Shown: piece by piece, positions 60,465-64,000 of the stretch | Layout: every line of letters begins with the position of its first letter | How positions within the stretch are numbered: the stretch's first letter is position 1 | Assembly (NCBI RefSeq): GCF_900114975.1 | Contig: NZ_FOUU01000007.1 | Location: 62,001 to 126,000 of the forward strand | Reading direction: 5' to 3' | Origin: Thermodesulforhabdus norvegica | GTDB taxonomy: Bacteria > Desulfobacterota > Syntrophobacteria > Syntrophobacterales > Thermodesulforhabdaceae | DNA length: 64,000 nucleotides | The notes under the pieces: generated by a model | What the model was told of the DNA's origin: nothing | The model's database searches: none | What the model saw: only the letters and a program-made list of their open reading frames with translations | Translations under genes and position numbers: made by a program

Positions 60465-61808
60465 ATGAATGTTGCAATAATAGGAACCGGATACGTTGGC
60501 CTGGTTAGCGGAGCCGGATTTGCCGAATTCGGCCATCGGGTCGTTTGCGTTGATAAGGACGAGTCTAAGATAATGTGCGTGCATAACGGGGATTTGCCCA
60601 TTTATGAACCCGGGCTTGAAGAAATTGTCAAACGGAATCGTCAGGCAGGCCGGCTGCAGTTTACGACGTCTCTTGAGGAAGCCATTCCCGGGTCTCAGGT
60701 GGTTTTCATAGCCGTTGGAACTCCGGAGTCCAGGCGCGGTGATGGTTACGCCGATCTAACCTACGTTTACGAAGCGGCCCGTGAGATTGCTTCTTTTCTC
60801 GGGAATTATACCGTAATCGTCGTCAAAAGCACCGTTCCGGTGGGAACGGCGAGGCAGGTGGCGAGAATCGTACGGGAGGTCAATCCAGGGGCGGAATTCG
60901 ATGTGGCCAGCAATCCCGAATTCCTTCGGGAGGGCGATGCGGTGTTCGATTTTCTCAATCCCGATCGGGTGGTTATCGGTGTCGAGTCGGAAAAGGCAAG
61001 GAGAATCCTCCTCGACCTTTACAGGCCTCTTCAAAAAAAGGAGATCCCCATTCTTGTGACCGGCGTTGAAACGGCCGAGCTGATCAAGTACGCCTCCAAC
61101 GCTTTTCTTGCCACTAAGATCAGTTTCATAAATGAAATCGCCAACCTCTGTGAAGAAGTGGGTGCCGATGTTCAGGACGTTGCACGGGGTATGGGGCTGG
61201 ATCAGCGCATTGGATTGAAATTTCTTCAGCCGGGGCCCGGATATGGAGGCTCCTGTTTTCCTAAAGACACCAAGGCTCTTTTAAGGATAGCTCAGGAAAG
61301 CGGCGTTGCCTGTCGAATAGTTGAAGCCGTTGTGGAGGTGAATGCCGCTCAGCGGGCGAGAATGGTAAGAAAGATCCGTCAGGCACTGGGTGGGTCTGAG
61401 GCGGGAAAGGTCGTAGCGGTGCTCGGCCTTACCTTTAAACCCGATACGGATGACATGAGGGAAGCTCCATCGCTGACCATTATCCCGGCTCTGGTCGAGC
61501 GAGGAGCCCTGGTCAGAGCCCATGATCCCCAGGGAATGAAAGAGGCGCGAAGGCTTCTGCCTTCTGAGGTCCTGTTCTGTGACGATCCCTATGAGGCCTG
61601 TAGCGAAGCCGATGCGGTGGTACTTATGACGGAATGGAACGAGTACAAAAACATAGACCTTTCGAGATTGAAAAGGCTGGTCAGGAAACCGGTGTTCGTG
61701 GACCTTCGGAATGTTTTTAGCCCTGGGGACATGGAAAAAGCGGGCTTTGATTACTTCAGCGTGGGCAGGAAACCCGTGTACGGTTTCAGTTCTCCCGCCT
61801 GTTCCTGA
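60465..61808 (+). CDS. ugd: UDP-glucose 6-dehydrogenase
   Basis: A 447-residue enzyme that oxidises UDP-glucose to UDP-glucuronate in two NAD-dependent steps. NAD site GTGYVGLVSGAGFAEFGH at the start; the catalytic Cys is in GPGYGGSCFPKDTKAL; the C-terminal domain has LGLTFKPDTDDMREAPS. It supplies UDP-glucuronate for the glycan genes at 33.7 kb and others. It is divergent from the BMP importer with a ~190-base intergenic region in which I could not fix a promoter. Confidence 0.96.
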   Translation: MNVAIIGTGYVGLVSGAGFAEFGHRVVCVDKDESKIMCVHNGDLPIYEPGLEEIVKRNRQAGRLQFTTSLEEAIPGSQVVFIAVGTPESRRGDGYADLTYVYEAAREIASFLGNYTVIVVKSTVPVGTARQVARIVREVNPGAEFDVASNPEFLREGDAVFDFLNPDRVVIGVESEKARRILLDLYRPLQKKEIPILVTGVETAELIKYASNAFLATKISFINEIANLCEEVGADVQDVARGMGLDQRIGLKFLQPGPGYGGSCFPKDTKALLRIAQESGVACRIVEAVVEVNAAQRARMVRKIRQALGGSEAGKVVAVLGLTFKPDTDDMREAPSLTIIPALVERGALVRAHDPQGMKEARRLLPSEVLFCDDPYEACSEADAVVLMTEWNEYKNIDLSRLKRLVRKPVFVDLRNVFSPGDMEKAGFDYFSVGRKPVYGFSSPACS

Positions 61809-61821
61809 TTTTCCGAAAGGC

Positions 61822-61850
61822 TTGCTTTTAGACTTTACCGAATTTAGAAG
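61822..61850 (+). promoter_or_regulatory. Predicted sigma-70 promoter of rnpB
   Basis: TTGCTT (61822-61827), a 17-base spacer and TAGAAG (61845-61850), ending 7 bases before the predicted 5' end of the RNase P RNA at 61858. Confidence 0.6.
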
Positions 61851-61857
61851 TATAAAT

Positions 61858-62217
61858 GCAGGCGGAGCAGATCACGTGGTCGCTCCGGTGCTTTGACGCA
61901 TCGGGGAGGAAAGTCCGGGCTCCACAGGGCAGGGTGCTGGGTAACACCCAGTGGGGGCGACCCCAGGAAAGTGCCACAGAAAACAGACCGCCTCGCCTAA
62001 GGCGGGGTAAGGGTGAAACGGTGAGGTAAGAGCTCACCAGGTCCCGCGGTGACGCGGGATGCTAGGCAAACCCCACCCGGAGCAAGACCAAATAGGGGAG
62101 CGCTTGAGGGTGGCCCGCCCAATGCTCCCGGGTAGGTCGCTAGATCCCTCTGGTAACAGAGGGACCAGATAAATGACCACGCTCGACAGAACCCGGCTTA
62201 TGATCGGCTCCGCCTGC
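61858..62217 (+). ncRNA. rnpB: RNase P RNA, bacterial type A
   Basis: The ~360-base catalytic RNA that removes 5' leaders from pre-tRNA with the RnpA protein. The ends GCAGGCGGAGC and GCTCCGCCTGC pair as P1. Conserved blocks appear in order: GAGGAAAGTCCGGGCTCC, CAGGGTGCTGGGTAACACC, CGACCCCAGGAAAGTGCCA-type (GGAAAGTGCCACAGAAA), GGTAAGGGTGAAACGGTG, AGGCAAACCCC, GGAGCAAGACCAAATAGG and the universal GATAAATGACCA and ACAGAACCCGGCTTA. It lies between ugd and ispD. Confidence 0.97.
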
Positions 62218-62247
62218 AAATAATGATAAACGGAGAAAACCTTGAGA

Positions 62248-62943
62248 ATGGAAAATCTCGTGGCCGTTATTCCTGCGGCAGGAAGGGGCGTCCGTTTCGG
62301 TCATTCCATTCCAAAACAATTCGTAGAAGTAGGCGGAAAACCGATTCTAGCCTGGACCGTCAGGGCATTGTACCGCTGTGGAGCAATAGCCCGGTGGATT
62401 ATCTGTCTCCCGGAGGAAGGCTTTGAGAATTACGGCGAGCTCATGGCCAGACACCTGGGAGCGATCCTGGATAGGTGTTGCTTCGTTCCGGGCGGTAAGG
62501 AACGATATGAAACCGTGTGGAAGGGGCTTCAAAGACTGGACGAATCCTGCCGGTGGGTGCTGATTCACGATGGAGCCCGCCCTTTTGTATCATCTGAACT
62601 GACCCGACGGGTTGTTCAAAAGGCTATGGAAACAGGGGCTGCCGTGGCGGCACTTCCGGCAACGGATACGGTGAAAAATGTCCGGGGAGATCGGGTCTGT
62701 ACCACCCTTGATCGGAGCACCGTTTATCTCGTTCAGACCCCACAGGTTTTTCGAAGGGATCTGATTCTTGAAGCTTACAAAAGCGTACTTTCGAAGGACA
62801 CAGACGGGCCTCTGGGTACCGACGATGCCTGGTTTGTGGAAAGGATAGGTCATCCCGTCTATGTGGTGGAAGGCGAGAGGCAAAACATAAAGATTACGAC
62901 GGTTGAAGATCTGGAATGGTTCCGATGGAAAATGGGGCTTTGA
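62248..62943 (+). CDS. ispD: 2-C-methyl-D-erythritol 4-phosphate cytidylyltransferase
   Basis: A ~231-residue IspD, third step of the MEP isoprenoid pathway. The CTP site is VIPAAGRGVRFGHSIPKQF; IHDGARPFVS, ALPATDTVK and QTPQVFRRDLI follow. The start may be the ATG at 62248 or a TTG two codons upstream at 62242, which is nearer to GGAG. The gene overlaps ispF. Confidence 0.93.
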   Translation: MENLVAVIPAAGRGVRFGHSIPKQFVEVGGKPILAWTVRALYRCGAIARWIICLPEEGFENYGELMARHLGAILDRCCFVPGGKERYETVWKGLQRLDESCRWVLIHDGARPFVSSELTRRVVQKAMETGAAVAALPATDTVKNVRGDRVCTTLDRSTVYLVQTPQVFRRDLILEAYKSVLSKDTDGPLGTDDAWFVERIGHPVYVVEGERQNIKITTVEDLEWFRWKMGL

Positions 62944-63428
62944 GAGTGGGTTTCGGTTATGACGTGCACGCTTTTGCAGAGGGCCGCAGGCTTATTCTTG
63001 GCGGTATAGAAATTCCTTACGAACTGGGGCTTGCTGGCCATTCCGATGCGGACGTGGTGATCCATTCGATATGCGATGCCCTTTTAGGAGCTGCGGCGCT
63101 GGGTGATATAGGAAGACACTTTCCCGATACCGATCCTGCATACAGGGGAATATCAAGCCTTATTCTTCTCCGCAGGGTTAAGGACCTCCTTAAGGAACAT
63201 GGTTTTGTAGTGTCGAACGTAGATGTAACCATTGTGGCGCAAAAACCCAGGCTTGCCCCTTATGTTGATTTAATGGTTCGCAGGATCTGTGACGAACTCG
63301 GGTGGCGACGGGGACTGCTCAACATTAAGGCAACGACAACCGAAGGACTCGGATTTGCCGGCCGTGGCGAAGGAATTGCCTCTTACGCAATAGCACTTAT
63401 AATGAAGATACAGGAGAAGAATCCATGA
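62940..63428 (+). CDS. ispF: 2-C-methyl-D-erythritol 2,4-cyclodiphosphate synthase
   Basis: A ~162-residue IspF, fifth step of the MEP pathway, a trimer with zinc. The zinc ligands are in GFGYDVHAF and [32 protein letters not shown] and the C-terminal [15 protein letters not shown] complete the family. The family N-terminus fits the TTG at 62940 overlapping the ispD stop; in-frame ATGs at 62916 and 62925 are alternatives. It overlaps cysS by 4 bases. Confidence 0.93.
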   Translation: MRVGFGYDVHAFAEGRRLILGGIEIPYELGLAGHSDADVVIHSICDALLGAAALGDIGRHFPDTDPAYRGISSLILLRRVKDLLKEHGFVVSNVDVTIVAQKPRLAPYVDLMVRRICDELGWRRGLLNIKATTTEGLGFAGRGEGIASYAIALIMKIQEKNP

Positions 63429-64000
63429 GCCTGCTTGTTTACAACACGCTAACGCGCCGTAAGGAACCTCTTGTGCCTATCGAAAACGGAAAAATCAAGA
63501 TGTACGTTTGTGGTGTGACCGTTTACGACTACTGCCACATCGGTCATGCCAGGAGCGCCATAGTGTTTGACGTGATTTACAGATATCTTCTGCATCGTGG
63601 ATACGATGTTGTCTACGTAAGAAATTTTACCGACATTGATGATAAGATTATCAGAAGGGCTCAGGAGGAAGGCACAGATTACCTTGATGTATCCAGGAAG
63701 TTTATCGACGCCTTTTATGAAGACATGGACAGGCTGGGAGTACTGAGGCCTACGATAGAGCCGAAGGCAACGGAACACATTACTCAGATGATCGAAATGA
63801 TCCGATTGCTGGAAGAGAAGGGCATTGCTTATTGTGTGGAAGGCGATGTCTATTACGATGTTACGAAATTTCCGGAGTACGGAAAGCTTTCGGGGCGAAG
63901 GCTTGACGAGCTGATGGCCGGGGCTCGAATAGAAGTGAGCGACCGAAAGCGAAATCCCTTTGACTTTGCCCTCTGGAAGGCCAGCAAACCCGGGGAGCCC
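63425..64000 (+). CDS. cysS: Cysteinyl-tRNA synthetase, N-terminal part (3' end outside window)
   Basis: The first 192 residues of a class I cysteinyl-tRNA synthetase. It has [23 protein letters not shown], with the zinc-binding Cys and the HIGH motif, and [16 protein letters not shown]; the gene runs off the window end in the region [14 protein letters not shown]. It is co-transcribed with ispD and ispF, a common order in bacteria. Confidence 0.96.
   Translation, partial: MSLLVYNTLTRRKEPLVPIENGKIKMYVCGVTVYDYCHIGHARSAIVFDVIYRYLLHRGYDVVYVRNFTDIDDKIIRRAQEEGTDYLDVSRKFIDAFYEDMDRLGVLRPTIEPKATEHITQMIEMIRLLEEKGIAYCVEGDVYYDVTKFPEYGKLSGRRLDELMAGARIEVSDRKRNPFDFALWKASKPGEP

Noticed and set aside
1-64000. 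CRISPR array, insertion sequence, prophage or rRNA
   Set aside because: No regular direct repeats, transposase, integrase, phage or rRNA sequence was recognised on either strand.

Overview
The window looks like chromosome of an anaerobic, probably sulfate-reducing member of the Desulfobacterota (Syntrophobacteria-like). The evidence is the siroheme-based heme route (AhbC, HemB, AhbD), a CooC-type nickel ATPase, desulfoferrodoxin plus ferritin, hypA/hypB, a selenocysteine-containing SelD, a stand-alone IMP cyclohydrolase, and sigma-54 and c-di-GMP control elements. Base composition is moderate and genes are packed with many 4-nt overlaps. No rRNA, tRNA, CRISPR array, IS element or phage gene was seen. 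The species cannot be named from this window.

Layout. 0-0.4 kb: 3' end of a D-Ala-D-Ala ligase gene. 0.45-8.8 kb (+): a metal-chelate uptake operon (FecCD-type permease, ATPase, binding protein, Slp-like lipoprotein, two TonB-dependent receptors, SAM methyltransferase) behind a promoter and a terminator-like leader hairpin. 16.8-8.8 kb (-): one tightly overlapped operon, cooC - purH cyclohydrolase - purD - purE - tsaC/sua5 - murG fused to HEAT-like repeats - mraY - thiF/moeB-like. 16.9-20.3 kb: aminotransferase and two glycosyltransferases. 20.3-25.3 kb: two exported proteins (FN3/calcium-repeat/lectin-like, then beta-helix) under a type I c-di-GMP riboswitch, next to an unknown gene with a consensus sigma-54 promoter and a convergent sigma-54 activator. 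25.3-27.5 kb (-): ribBA-ribH-nusB. 27.6-32.7 kb (+): ClpX-like unfoldase - ahbC - hemB - ahbD. 32.7-42.9 kb: surface polysaccharide genes, including a Wzm/Wzt exporter pair separated by an exported-protein gene with its own promoter and terminators. 43-48.3 kb: amino-acid-type binding protein, hypA-hypB, an iron-sulfur protein, and yedF-selD. 48.3-55.3 kb (+): dnaE, MTH938-like gene, holC, sdhE, then an oxygen-defence group. 55-60.3 kb (-): cupin and a complete BMP-type ABC importer. 60.4-64 kb (+): ugd, RNase P RNA, ispD, ispF and the 5' part of cysS.

How parts fit together. Ugd (UDP-glucuronate), the UDP-glucuronate-epimerase-like protein, the glycosyltransferases, the acetyltransferase, the sugar aminotransferase and Wzm/Wzt can together build and export a surface glycan. 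The c-di-GMP-switched lectin-like protein is a plausible surface or matrix partner. YedF and SelD supply selenium chemistry, and SelD itself needs it because its gene reads through an in-frame UGA. HypA/HypB and CooC point to nickel enzymes (hydrogenase, CO dehydrogenase) encoded elsewhere.

Most noteworthy: the c-di-GMP riboswitch with a Shine-Dalgarno-sequestering hairpin beside two sigma-54-like promoters and inverted repeats (23.0-23.5 kb); the UGA-containing selD (47.2 kb); the MurG-HEAT/MraY/ThiF cassette with a changed MraY histidine motif (8.8-12.9 kb); the attenuator-like leader at 0.45-0.6 kb; and the unusual ClpX-like protein heading the heme operon.
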